Source: Alsobacter sp046349155
GTDB taxonomy: Bacteria > Pseudomonadota > Alphaproteobacteria > Rhizobiales > Beijerinckiaceae
Assembly (NCBI GenBank): GCA_046349155.1
Contig: JAXMCW010000005.1
Span: 186,001 to 250,000, forward strand
Length of the DNA stretch: 64,000 nt
Reading direction: 5' to 3'
Made by a program: the position numbers and the translations under genes. The notes beneath the pieces were generated by a model, which ran no database searches, was not told the origin of the DNA, and was given only the letters and a program-made list of their open reading frames with translations. Position 1 is the first letter of the stretch; each line of letters starts with the position of its first letter. This document shows, one piece after another, positions 37,103 to 45,808 of the stretch.

Positions 37103-38062
37103 ATGACCGTCCTCCTGGACACGCTGAACAAGGACCAGCGTCCCCGCCATCCCGAGAAGGCGCACCGGCCTGACAACCCGGTCCAGCGCAAGCCGGACTG
37201 GATCCGCGTCAGGGCTCCGGGGTCCAAGGGCTGGGCGGACACGCACCGCATCGTCAAGGAGAACGGTCTCGTCACCGTCTGCGAGGAGGCGGGCTGCCCC
37301 AATATCGGCGAGTGCTGGGAGAAGAAGCACGCCACCTTCATGATCATGGGCGACACCTGCACGCGGGCCTGCGCCTTCTGCAACGTGAAGACCGGCCTGC
37401 CCGGCGCGCTCGATCCCAGCGAGCCCGCGCACATCGCCGAGGCCGTCGCCAAGCTCGGCCTGACCCACGTCGTCGTCACCTCGGTGGACCGGGACGACCT
37501 TCCCGACGGCGGGGCGGAGCACTTCGCGCAGGTGATCCGCGCCATCCGCGCCACGAGCCCCGGCACGACCATCGAGGTGCTGACGCCCGACTTCCTGCGC
37601 AAGGACGGCGCGCTCGAGGTCGTGGTGGCGGCCAGGCCCGACGTGTTCAACCACAACCTCGAGACGGTGCCGTCCCGGTACCTGACGGTGCGCCCGGGCG
37701 CGCGCTACTTCCACTCCATCCGCCTGCTGCAGCGCGTGAAGGAGCTCGATCCCACCCTGTTCACCAAGTCCGGCATCATGGTCGGGCTCGGGGAGGAGCG
37801 GAACGAGGTGCTGCAGCTGATGGACGACCTGCGCTCGGCCGACGTCGACTTCCTCACCATCGGCCAGTACCTGCAGCCCACCAGGAAGCACCACGCCGTG
37901 ATCCGCTTCGTCACGCCCGACGAGTTCAGGAGCTACGAGACGATCGCCACGACCAAGGGCTTCCTGCTCGTCTCCGCGTCGCCGCTGACGCGCTCCTCCC
38001 ACCATGCGGGGGACGACTTCGCGAAGCTCAAGGCGGCCCGGCTCGCGCGCACGGGCCGCTGA
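37103..38062 (+). CDS. lipA: Lipoyl synthase
   Basis: 319 residues. Radical-SAM enzyme inserting two sulphurs into octanoyl groups on lipoyl domains. The auxiliary cluster cysteines are in CEEAGCPNIGEC and the SAM cluster in CTRACAFC. VVTSVDRDDLPDGGAEHF and PTRKHHAVIRFVTPDEF are family hallmarks. It serves the lipoyl domains of PdhB and PdhC upstream and needs Fe-S clusters from the suf system encoded at 42-49 kb. Confidence 0.97.
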   Translation: MTVLLDTLNKDQRPRHPEKAHRPDNPVQRKPDWIRVRAPGSKGWADTHRIVKENGLVTVCEEAGCPNIGECWEKKHATFMIMGDTCTRACAFCNVKTGLPGALDPSEPAHIAEAVAKLGLTHVVVTSVDRDDLPDGGAEHFAQVIRAIRATSPGTTIEVLTPDFLRKDGALEVVVAARPDVFNHNLETVPSRYLTVRPGARYFHSIRLLQRVKELDPTLFTKSGIMVGLGEERNEVLQLMDDLRSADVDFLTIGQYLQPTRKHHAVIRFVTPDEFRSYETIATTKGFLLVSASPLTRSSHHAGDDFAKLKAARLARTGR

Positions 38063-38063
38063 G

Positions 38064-38534
38064 ATGCCGACCTTCCGCACCAGCCGGCGCGTGCGCCACA
38101 GCGCGGCGCACATGTTCGACCTCGTGGCCGACGTGGAGCGCTACCCCGAGTTCCTGCCGCTCTGCGAGGCGCTGAAGGTCCGCCGGCGCAGCACGGACGA
38201 GGAGGGGCGGGAGGTGCTCGTGGCCGACATGACGGTCGGCTACCGCGCCATCCAGGAAACCTTCACGAGCCGCGTCACGCTGGACCGCGCGGCCAGCAAG
38301 ATCCTCGTCGAATACATCAACGGCCCGTTCCGGCAGCTCGAGAACCGCTGGACCTTCAAGGACGACGAGGCCGGCGGCGGCAGCACGATCGAGTTCTACA
38401 TCGCCTACGAGTTCCGCAGCCGCACGCTCGGCCTGCTGATGGGCGCCATGTTCGACAAGGCCTTCCGCAAGTTCGCGGAGGCCTTCGAGGAACGCGCAAA
38501 CCGGGTCTACGGGCTGGCGCCGCGCCTCGCCTGA
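38064..38534 (+). CDS. Coq10/RatA family START-like protein
   Basis: 156 residues from the ATG at 38064, one base after the lipA stop. It has the SRPBCC/START fold pattern FDLVADVERYPEFLPLCEAL and FYIAYEFRSRTLGLLMG. Homologues bind ubiquinone and support respiration (Coq10); the E. coli relative RatA was reported as a ribosome-association toxin. Placement behind lipA is typical of alphaproteobacteria and suits a respiratory role. Confidence 0.9.
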   Translation: MPTFRTSRRVRHSAAHMFDLVADVERYPEFLPLCEALKVRRRSTDEEGREVLVADMTVGYRAIQETFTSRVTLDRAASKILVEYINGPFRQLENRWTFKDDEAGGGSTIEFYIAYEFRSRTLGLLMGAMFDKAFRKFAEAFEERANRVYGLAPRLA

Positions 38535-38599
38535 CGCGACGCGCGGGCCTTTGGGCGTGCCACCCGCCCCCTGCGGGACGGGCGCGTGGTCGGGCGGCC

Positions 38600-39868
38600 T
38601 CAGCGCGTCCGCAGCAGGACGTGCTTCTTCTTTCCGAGAGACAGCTTGACGCTGCGCCCGCCGCCGAGCTGGTCGGCGGAGATGCTGGCGCGCTCGTCCG
38701 ACAGCACGACGTCGTCGAGGCGCAGGCCGCCGCCCTTGATCTGCCGCCGCGCCTCGCCCGTCGAGGCGACGAGCCCCGCGCGCACGAAGGCGATGAGCAC
38801 GCCCAGGCCGTCGCCGACCTCCGCCGGGTCGAGCTCGATCGTGGGCAGGGTCTCGGCCGCCACGCCCTCCTCGAAGGTGCGCCGCGCCGTCTCCGCGGCG
38901 AGCTCGGCCTTGTCGCGGCCGTGCAGCAGCGCGGTCGCCTCGGTGGCGAGCACCTTCTTGGCGTCGTTGATCTCCGCCCCGCCGAGCGCTTCCAGCCGTG
39001 CGATCTCGGCGAGGGGAAGGACCGTGTAGAGCTTCAGGAAGCGGCCGACGTCGGCGTCCTCGGTGTTGCGCCAGAACTGCCAGTAGTCATAGGCGGAGAG
39101 CTGCTCCTCGTTGAGCCAGACGGCGCCTGCGGCGGTCTTGCCCATCTTCGCGCCGGAGCTCGTGGTGAGGAGCGGGCAGGTGAGGGCGTAGAGCTGGGGC
39201 GTGCCCATGCGCCGGCCGAGGTCGATTCCCGTGACGATGTTGCCCCACTGGTCGGACCCGCCCATCTGCAGGTTCACCCCGTGGCGCCGGTTGAGCTCGA
39301 CGAAGTCGTAGCCCTGCAGGCACATGTAGTTGAACTCGATGAAGGAGAGTTCCTGCTCGCGCTCGAGCCGCATCTTGACGCTGTCCATGGACAGCATGCG
39401 GTTCACCGAGAAGTGGCGGCCGACCTCGCGCAGGAAATCGATGTAGTTGAGCTTCGTCAGCCACTCCGCGTTGTCGATCATCACGGCGTCCGTCTTCCCC
39501 TCGCCGAAGCGCAGGAAATTGGAGAAGACGCGCCTGATGCCGTCCTTGTTGGCCTCGATCTGCTCGGGCGTCAGCAGCTTGCGGGTCTCGTCGCGTCCCG
39601 AGGGATCGCCGACGCGCGTCGTGCCGCCCCCCATCAGCGGGATGGGCGTGTTCCCGGTCTGCTGCAGCCAGTGCAGCATCATGATGGAGATCAGGCTGCC
39701 GACATGCAGCGAGGGCGCCGTGCAGTCATAGCCGACATAGGCCACGACCTCGCCGCGCGCGGCCTTCTCGTCCAGCCCGGCATAGTCGGAGCACTGGTGG
39801 ACGTAGCCGCGCTCCAGGAGGATGCGCAGGAAGTCGGAACGGGGAGAAAAGTCGGCGGCGGCGCTCAT
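38600..39868 (-). CDS. tyrS: Tyrosyl-tRNA synthetase
   Basis: 422 residues from the ATG at 39868. Class I synthetase: HIGH-type motif LHVGSL at residues 54-59, KMSKS-type motif as KMGKT, tyrosine pocket YDCTAPSLHVG, and a C-terminal S4 domain from about residue 350 (TGEARRQIKGGGLRLDD). It charges tRNA-Tyr. The longer in-frame extension upstream has no family counterpart. Confidence 0.96.
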   Translation of the reverse strand: MSAAADFSPRSDFLRILLERGYVHQCSDYAGLDEKAARGEVVAYVGYDCTAPSLHVGSLISIMMLHWLQQTGNTPIPLMGGGTTRVGDPSGRDETRKLLTPEQIEANKDGIRRVFSNFLRFGEGKTDAVMIDNAEWLTKLNYIDFLREVGRHFSVNRMLSMDSVKMRLEREQELSFIEFNYMCLQGYDFVELNRRHGVNLQMGGSDQWGNIVTGIDLGRRMGTPQLYALTCPLLTTSSGAKMGKTAAGAVWLNEEQLSAYDYWQFWRNTEDADVGRFLKLYTVLPLAEIARLEALGGAEINDAKKVLATEATALLHGRDKAELAAETARRTFEEGVAAETLPTIELDPAEVGDGLGVLIAFVRAGLVASTGEARRQIKGGGLRLDDVVLSDERASISADQLGGGRSVKLSLGKKKHVLLRTR

Positions 39869-40052
39869 GGGAGTTTCCGGGCTGTCCGGGCGGGCCGGAG
39901 GAAGGCCCGCGCGGGGAGCGTCCCTGTACCAGCTTCGAGCGGGAGGGCCAAGGGATCGCGGGCGGCCCGGCATGACCTCCGGCCAGAACCACTTAAGCGT
40001 GTGTTGCCCGCATCGTCTCCGGCAAGCTAGGCTTTCCGCGAGAGGAGCCCCC

Positions 40053-41204
40053 GTGATCCGCCGCCTGATACGCCTCGCAGTCCTGCTGGCCGCCGTCGCC
40101 CTGCCGGCCCTGGCGGGCCTGTGGCCGGTCCTCGCCAACGAGGACGTGATCGAGGAGAGCGGGCTCGTCCCTGTGAAGATCGGTGGCGAGACCGTGCGGC
40201 TCGAGATGCTCGTCGTGCGCAGCCGCTCGGCCGGAACGGCCAGGCTGCCGGTGGTGCTGATCAGCCACGGCAAGCCTGCCTCGCGCGCCGACATGGCGGC
40301 GGTCCACGCCACGAACTATCGCTCGATCGCGCAGGACTTCGCGCGCCGCGGCTGGCTCGCGGTCGCGGTGGTCCGCCGGGGCTACGGCCTGTCGGAAGGC
40401 GCGTTCCCTTCCGCCGGCACCTGTCGCACCGGGTTCGACCTGCTGCGCCAGTTCCACGCCGAGGCCGAGGACCTCGCGGGCGCTCTCGCCGTCATCGCCG
40501 CGCGCAAGGAGGCCGACGCCACCCGCGTGCTCGCGCTGGGCGCTTCGAACGGCGCGATGGCCTCGCTGGCGCTGGCGGCCGACCAGCCGCGCGCCGTGCG
40601 CGCCGTCGTCAACATCTCCGGCGGGCTGCGCAACAAGGAATGCCCCTTCGAGGACCAGCTCGTCGCCGCTTTCCGCGACCTCGGGGCGAAGGTGTCGGCC
40701 CCCAGCCTCTGGCTTTATGCGGAGAACGATTCCTACTTCCCGCCGGCCGTGGTCTCGCGGCTGAAGGGCGCCTATGCCGAGGGCCGCGCGCCCGTGAGCT
40801 TCGTGATGCTGCCGCCCGTATCGGATGACGGCCACCGGCTCTTCAGCAATATCGAGGGGCGGCTCCGGTGGTGGCCCGAGGTCGATCGCTTCCTGCGCAC
40901 GCTCGGCTTGCCGACCTGGCCGGAAGGTCTGGTCGACGAGATCATGAAGTCTCAGCAGATCGACCCGAGGCACCGTCCCTCGGTGGAGCGCTACGTCTCC
41001 GCGCCCGGCGAGAAGGCGCTGGTGAAGGCCGCCAACGGGGCGGCCGTCTACTGGTGGGCGGGGGCGGAGACGGAAGACGAGGCGGCGCGCCGCGCGCTGT
41101 CCTCCTGCGTGGACAAGAAGGCGCAGCCCTGCCAGCTCGTCCTGTCGAACCAGGCGACGGTGGGCGCGGGCGCGACCGCCGGCAACCCGGCCGCGAAACG
41201 GTAG
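40053..41204 (+). CDS. Secreted alpha/beta hydrolase (dienelactone-hydrolase-like)
   Basis: 383 residues from the GTG at 40053, with AGAGGAG upstream. A signal peptide of about 28 residues (LIRLAVLLAAVALPALAG). The nucleophile elbow is GASNGAMAS, and the likely catalytic histidine is in SDDGHRLF; Cys residues in AGTCRTGF and NKECPFE could form disulphides. The C-terminal 70 residues (ALVKAANGAAVYWW, then SSCVDKKAQPCQLVL) form a separate small domain. Ester substrate unknown. Confidence 0.83.
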   Translation: MIRRLIRLAVLLAAVALPALAGLWPVLANEDVIEESGLVPVKIGGETVRLEMLVVRSRSAGTARLPVVLISHGKPASRADMAAVHATNYRSIAQDFARRGWLAVAVVRRGYGLSEGAFPSAGTCRTGFDLLRQFHAEAEDLAGALAVIAARKEADATRVLALGASNGAMASLALAADQPRAVRAVVNISGGLRNKECPFEDQLVAAFRDLGAKVSAPSLWLYAENDSYFPPAVVSRLKGAYAEGRAPVSFVMLPPVSDDGHRLFSNIEGRLRWWPEVDRFLRTLGLPTWPEGLVDEIMKSQQIDPRHRPSVERYVSAPGEKALVKAANGAAVYWWAGAETEDEAARRALSSCVDKKAQPCQLVLSNQATVGAGATAGNPAAKR

Positions 41205-41222
41205 GGCACGGGCGCGGGGCGC

Positions 41223-41873
41223 TCAGCCCTCCTTCGGGCCGAGGCGCTTGTCGAGATAGGTGCCGACGACCTGCATCAGCTCCTCGGTCTTGTCCTCGAA
41301 GAAGTGGTTGGCGCCCTCGACCGTCTGGTGCTCGATCTGGATGCCCTTCTGGGTCTTCACCTTCTCGATGACGCTCATCACGTCCTTGATCGGCGCGACG
41401 CGGTCCTGCGAGCCATGGACGAAGAGGCCCGAGGACGGGCAGGGCGCCAGGAACGAGAAGTCGAAGCGGTTGGCGGGCGCGGCGATGGAGATGAAGCCCT
41501 CGATCTCCGGGCGGCGCATGAGGAGCTGCATGCCGATCCAGGCGCCGAACGAGATCCCGGCGATCCAGCAGGCGCGCGCCTCCGGGTTGACGGCCTGCGC
41601 CCAGTCGAGCGCGGCGGCGGCGTCGGAGAGCTCGCCCTGGCCGTGGTCGAACGCGCCCTGGCTGCGGCCCACGCCGCGGAAGTTGAAGCGCAGCGCGGAG
41701 AATCCGCGCTCCACGAAGCCGTAATAGAGGGCGTAGACGATCTGGTTGTTCATCGTGCCGCCGAACTGGGGGTGCGGGTGGAGCACGATGGCGATGGGCG
41801 CGCCCTTGGTCTTCGAGGGATGATAGCGACCCTCGATGCGTCCGGCCGGACCGTTGAAGATGACCTCGGGCAT
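41223..41873 (-). CDS. Cytosolic alpha/beta hydrolase, COG2945 type
   Basis: 216 residues from the ATG at 41873. HPHPQFGGTMNNQIVYAL and NFRGVGRSQGAFDHG mark the COG2945 group, with the nucleophile serine in GISFGAWIG and the histidine in GANHFFE. No signal peptide. It is divergent from the suf operon across a 280-bp spacer that contains an Irr-type box, so iron could affect it as well. Substrate unknown. Confidence 0.88.
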   Translation of the reverse strand: MPEVIFNGPAGRIEGRYHPSKTKGAPIAIVLHPHPQFGGTMNNQIVYALYYGFVERGFSALRFNFRGVGRSQGAFDHGQGELSDAAAALDWAQAVNPEARACWIAGISFGAWIGMQLLMRRPEIEGFISIAAPANRFDFSFLAPCPSSGLFVHGSQDRVAPIKDVMSVIEKVKTQKGIQIEHQTVEGANHFFEDKTEELMQVVGTYLDKRLGPKEG

Positions 41874-41929
41874 TGCTGACCTTTCTCGGCGGGCCCGTGC
41901 GCGGAGGCTGGCTCCTCGGGCCTCGCAGC

Positions 41930-41958
41930 TTGACTTGGGGCCGTGGCGGCCCCACAAT
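41930..41958 (+). promoter_or_regulatory. Predicted suf operon promoter
   Basis: TTGACT (41930-41935), 17-bp spacer, CACAAT (41953-41958). The expected start lies near 41965, inside the Irr-type box. Confidence 0.6.
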
Positions 41959-41961
41959 CTC

Positions 41962-41976
41962 TTAGAATAGTTCTAA
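41962..41976. promoter_or_regulatory. Irr-type iron control element (ICE box)
   Basis: TTAGAATAGTTCTAA, a perfect inverted repeat (TTAGAA, 3-nt spacer, TTCTAA), matching the ICE motif bound by the iron regulator Irr in Rhizobiales. It covers the predicted transcription start of the suf operon, the position expected for repression when iron or heme is scarce. Confidence 0.75.
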
Positions 41977-42153
41977 CAGGTGGGGCGCTGCCGGACTTTC
42001 GCAAGGGAGGTCCGGTCGAGCCGCCACGGGAGCGCCGCTTTTAGCACAAGGGCCGGGGTCGAAAGCAAGCTTTTGCTGGCGAGGCAGATGCTTGCGGGCC
42101 ACGCGCGCCTTCCGCCGCGAGCGACGCCCATGCATCCCCCGGACGAGATGGGC

Positions 42154-43332
42154 ATGACCGCCCCGACCCGCACATATCTCGACCACAACGCGACCTCGGC
42201 CCTCCGGCCGCAGGCGCGCGAGGCCGTGCTGCGCGCGCTGGAGGAGGGCGGAAACGCCTCCTCGGTCCACGCGGAGGGCCGCCGGGCCCGCGGCCGGATC
42301 GAGGCCGCGCGCGAGGCGGTCGCGGGGCTGGCGGGGGTCGCGGCCGGGCGGGTGATCTTCACCAGCGGCGGAACCGAGGCCAACGTCCTCGCTTTGTCCC
42401 CGGGGCTCGCCTTCAGCGACGGCGCCGCGACGCGGCTTCTCGTCGGCGCGACGGAACATGCCTGCGTGCTGCAGGGCCACCGCTTCCCGGCGGAGGCCGT
42501 GGACACGGTCCCCGTGCTGGCCTCCGGCCTCCTCGATTGCGACGCGCTCGCAGCGCGCCTGCGGGACCTCGCCGCCGCCGGCGAGCGTCCCTTGCTGGCG
42601 CTGCAGGCCGCCAACAACGAGACGGGGGTGCTGCAGCCGCTGCGCGCGGCGGCCGACCTCGTGCACGCGGCGGGCGGCTGGCTGCATTGCGACGCGGTGC
42701 AGGTCGCGGGCAAGCTGCCGCTCGACCTCGCCGGCTGGGGCGTCGACAGCGCCGCGCTCTCCGCCCACAAGCTCGGCGGCCCCCAGGGCGCCGGCGCCCT
42801 CGTCCTCGCCGACCCCGCGACCACGATCGCCGGGCGGATGCTGCGCGGGGGCGGGCAGGAGCGCGGGCAGCGGGCCGGCACCGAGAACGGTCCGGGGCTG
42901 GCCGGATTCGGCGCGGCGGCCGCCGCCGCCCTGGCGGGGCTGGACGAGGAGCGCGGGCGGATCGCCGCCCTGCGCGACGAGCTCGAGGCCGGCCTCAAGG
43001 CGCTCGCGCCGGAGGCCGTCATCTTCGGCGAGGGCGCCCCGCGCCTGCCCAACACCACGCTTGTCGCCCTGCCGGGCCTGCCGGCGGCGACCGCCCTCAT
43101 CGCGCTCGACCTCGAAGGCCTCGCGCTCTCGTCGGGCGCGGCCTGCTCGTCGGGGAAGGTGCAGGCCTCCCACGTGCTCGCCGCCATGGGGGCCGACCCC
43201 GACCTCGCGCGCGGAGCGCTGCGGATCAGCCTGGGCTGGAACAATTCCGGCGCAGACGTGATCTGTTTCCTCAGGGCTTTCGCAAAGGTAAGAGACACCC
43301 ACATAACGAGGCGGAACCGGCGGGCAGCCTAG
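42154..43332 (+). CDS. Cysteine desulfurase, NifS/IscS type
   Basis: 392 residues. It takes sulphur from cysteine as a persulfide for Fe-S assembly. PLP-lysine region SAHKLGGPQGAG, active-site cysteine in SSGAACSSGKVQ, and HNATSALRP at the start. The ATG at 42154 is preferred, with GGACGAG 6 nt upstream; ATGs at 42148 and 42130 are in frame. It opens the suf operon; such an additional desulfurase before sufB is usual in Rhizobiales (sufS1/S2 arrangement). Group I type, unlike the SufS at 47.3 kb. Confidence 0.92.
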   Translation: MTAPTRTYLDHNATSALRPQAREAVLRALEEGGNASSVHAEGRRARGRIEAAREAVAGLAGVAAGRVIFTSGGTEANVLALSPGLAFSDGAATRLLVGATEHACVLQGHRFPAEAVDTVPVLASGLLDCDALAARLRDLAAAGERPLLALQAANNETGVLQPLRAAADLVHAAGGWLHCDAVQVAGKLPLDLAGWGVDSAALSAHKLGGPQGAGALVLADPATTIAGRMLRGGGQERGQRAGTENGPGLAGFGAAAAAALAGLDEERGRIAALRDELEAGLKALAPEAVIFGEGAPRLPNTTLVALPGLPAATALIALDLEGLALSSGAACSSGKVQASHVLAAMGADPDLARGALRISLGWNNSGADVICFLRAFAKVRDTHITRRNRRAA

Positions 43333-43387
43333 CCCGTCCACCGCCGCCAACCCACGGCCCTTGAAGCCGGAGAGGAAGGAGCCTGAC

Positions 43388-44857
43388 ATGCCTGCGGTTC
43401 AGGAGACCGTCGAACAGGTCCGCGCCATCGACGTGGACCAGTACAAGTACGGTTTCGTGACGGACGTCGAGGTCGACAAGGCCCCCAAGGGCCTGAACGA
43501 GGACATCGTCCGCTTCATCTCGGCCAAGAAGGGCGACCCCGCGTGGATGACGGAGTGGCGGCTGGAGGCCTATCGCCGCTGGCTGACGATGCGCGAGCCC
43601 ACCTGGGCGCGCGTCGAGTATCCGCCGATCGACTTCAACGACCTCTACTACTACGCGGCGCCCAAGAAGATGCCCGGGCCGAAGTCGCTCGACGAGGTCG
43701 ACCCCGCCATCCTCGAGACCTACAAGAAGCTCGGCATCCCCCTGCGCGAGCAGGAAATGCTGGCGGGCGTGCAGACCTCGAAGGTCGCCGTCGACGCCGT
43801 GTTCGACTCGGTCTCGGTGGTGACGACCTTCAAGGAGGAGCTGAAGAAGGCGGGGGTCATCTTCTGCTCCATCTCAGAGGCGATCCGCGAGCATCCCGAG
43901 CTCGTGAGGAAGTACCTCGGCACGGTGGTGCCGACGACGGACAATTTCTACGCGACGCTGAACTCCGCGGTCTTCACCGACGGCTCCTTCGTCTACGTTC
44001 CGGAGGGCGTGCGCTGCCCGATGGAGCTCTCGACCTATTTCCGCATCAACGAGAAGAACACCGGCCAGTTCGAGCGCACGCTGATCATCGCCGACAAGGG
44101 CTCCTACGTGAGCTACCTGGAGGGCTGCACCGCGCCCCAGCGCGACGAGAACCAGCTGCACGCCGCGGTGGTCGAGCTGATCGCGCTCGACGACGCCGAG
44201 ATCAAGTACTCCACGGTGCAGAACTGGTATCCCGGCGACAGCGAGGGCAGAGGCGGCGTCTACAACTTCGTGACCAAGCGCGGCGACTGCCGGGGCCGGA
44301 ACTCCAAGATCTCCTGGACCCAGGTGGAGACGGGCTCCGCCATCACCTGGAAATACCCGTCCTGCATCCTGCGCGGCGAGGGCTCGCGCGGCGAGTTCTA
44401 CTCGATCGCCGTGTCGAACGGCTACCAGCAGGTCGACAGCGGCACCAAGATGATCCATCTCGGCCGCAATACGACGAGCCGCATCATCTCCAAGGGGATC
44501 TCGGCCGGCCGCTCGCAGAACACCTATCGCGGCCTCGTCTCGGCCCACCGCAAGGCGTCCAACGCCCGCAACTTCACCAATTGCGACTCGCTGCTGATCG
44601 GCCACAAGTGCGGCGCTCACACCGTCCCCTACATCGAGTCGAAGTCGGCCTCCGCCGTCTTCGAGCACGAGGCGACGACCTCCAAGATCTCCGAGGACCA
44701 GCTGTTCTACTGCAAGCAGCGCGGCCTTTCGTCCGAGGAGGCGACCGCGCTCATCGTCAACGGCTTCGTCAAGGACGTGCTCCAGCAACTGCCCATGGAG
44801 TTCGCCGTGGAGGCCCAGAAGCTCATCTCGATCAGCCTCGAGGGGAGCGTGGGATGA
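43388..44857 (+). CDS. sufB: Fe-S scaffold component SufB
   Basis: 489 residues from the ATG at 43388 with AAGGAG upstream. SufB with SufC and SufD builds nascent Fe-S clusters. Family motifs include NFYATLNSAVFTDGSFVYVP, YLEGCTAPQRDENQLHAA, NFTNCDSLLIGHKCGAHT and YIESKSASAVFEHEATTSK, keeping the cysteine and histidine residues used for sulphur transfer. Confidence 0.97.
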   Translation: MPAVQETVEQVRAIDVDQYKYGFVTDVEVDKAPKGLNEDIVRFISAKKGDPAWMTEWRLEAYRRWLTMREPTWARVEYPPIDFNDLYYYAAPKKMPGPKSLDEVDPAILETYKKLGIPLREQEMLAGVQTSKVAVDAVFDSVSVVTTFKEELKKAGVIFCSISEAIREHPELVRKYLGTVVPTTDNFYATLNSAVFTDGSFVYVPEGVRCPMELSTYFRINEKNTGQFERTLIIADKGSYVSYLEGCTAPQRDENQLHAAVVELIALDDAEIKYSTVQNWYPGDSEGRGGVYNFVTKRGDCRGRNSKISWTQVETGSAITWKYPSCILRGEGSRGEFYSIAVSNGYQQVDSGTKMIHLGRNTTSRIISKGISAGRSQNTYRGLVSAHRKASNARNFTNCDSLLIGHKCGAHTVPYIESKSASAVFEHEATTSKISEDQLFYCKQRGLSSEEATALIVNGFVKDVLQQLPMEFAVEAQKLISISLEGSVG

Positions 44858-44908
44858 CGGATTGGGCCGAATGATCGGCGACATGCCAAGGCTTGGACGG
44901 GCTCGGCC

Positions 44909-44955
44909 GGACGTCGTTCCGGGCCCTACCGGGCATGTCGCCGGAAACGACGTCC
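44909..44955. repeat. Inverted repeat between sufB and sufC
   Basis: GGACGTCGTTCCGG (44909-44922) and CCGGAAACGACGTCC (44941-44955) pair with one bulged base around an 18-nt loop. It lies in the unusually long 194-bp gap between sufB and sufC and could act as a processing or partial termination hairpin. Confidence 0.65.
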
Positions 44956-45051
44956 TCCCTTGCCGGGTCGACGCCAAGGCCGTGGCGGTCATGCGGATCG
45001 TCCACGCAAGGCGCGACCTCACCCGCATGTTCCAGAATTGACGAGACCACC

Positions 45052-45801
45052 ATGCTCGAAATCCGCGACCTTCACGTCCGCATCGAGGACAAGACAATCC
45101 TCAACGGCCTGACCCTCACCGTGAACGACGGCGAGGTGGCGGCCATCATGGGGCCGAACGGCTCGGGGAAGTCGACGCTCTCCTATGTCATCGCGGGCAA
45201 GGAGGACTACGAGGTCCTCGACGGCGAGATCCTGCTCGACGGGCAGAACCTGCTGGAGATGGAGCCCGACCAGCGCGCCGCCGCCGGCGTGTTCCTCGCC
45301 TTCCAGTACCCGCTGGAGATCCCCGGCGTCGCGACCATGACCTTCCTGAAGGCGGCGCTGAACGCGCAGCGCAAGGCGCGCGGCGAGGACGAGCTCGCCA
45401 CGCCCGACTTCCTGAAGCGCGTCCGCTCCGCGGCCGAGAAGCTGCAGATCCCGCAGGACATGCTGAAGCGCGCGCTCAACGTGGGGTTCTCGGGCGGCGA
45501 GAAGAAGCGCATGGAGATCCTGCAGATGGCGCTGCTGCAGCCCCGCTTCTGCATCCTGGACGAGACGGATTCCGGGCTCGACATCGACGCGCTGAAGATC
45601 GCGGCCGACGGCGTCAACGCGCTGCGCTCGCCCGAGCGCTCCTTCCTGGTGATCACGCACTACCAGCGGCTGCTGAACTACATCGTGCCGGACACGGTGC
45701 ACGTGATGGCGAACGGGCGGGTGGTGAAGTCCGGCGGCAAGGAGCTCGCGCTCGAGCTCGAGGCCAACGGCTATGCCGACTACCGCTCGCAGGCGGCGTG
45801 A
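45052..45801 (+). CDS. sufC: Fe-S assembly ATPase SufC
   Basis: 249 residues. ABC-type ATPase of the SufBCD complex. Walker A GPNGSGKST, signature FSGGEKKRMEIL, Walker B CILDETDSGLD, switch histidine in VITHYQRLLNY. The ATG at 45052 begins the typical MLEIRDLHV. Confidence 0.97.
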   Translation: MLEIRDLHVRIEDKTILNGLTLTVNDGEVAAIMGPNGSGKSTLSYVIAGKEDYEVLDGEILLDGQNLLEMEPDQRAAAGVFLAFQYPLEIPGVATMTFLKAALNAQRKARGEDELATPDFLKRVRSAAEKLQIPQDMLKRALNVGFSGGEKKRMEILQMALLQPRFCILDETDSGLDIDALKIAADGVNALRSPERSFLVITHYQRLLNYIVPDTVHVMANGRVVKSGGKELALELEANGYADYRSQAA

Positions 45802-45808
45802 GGGCGAG

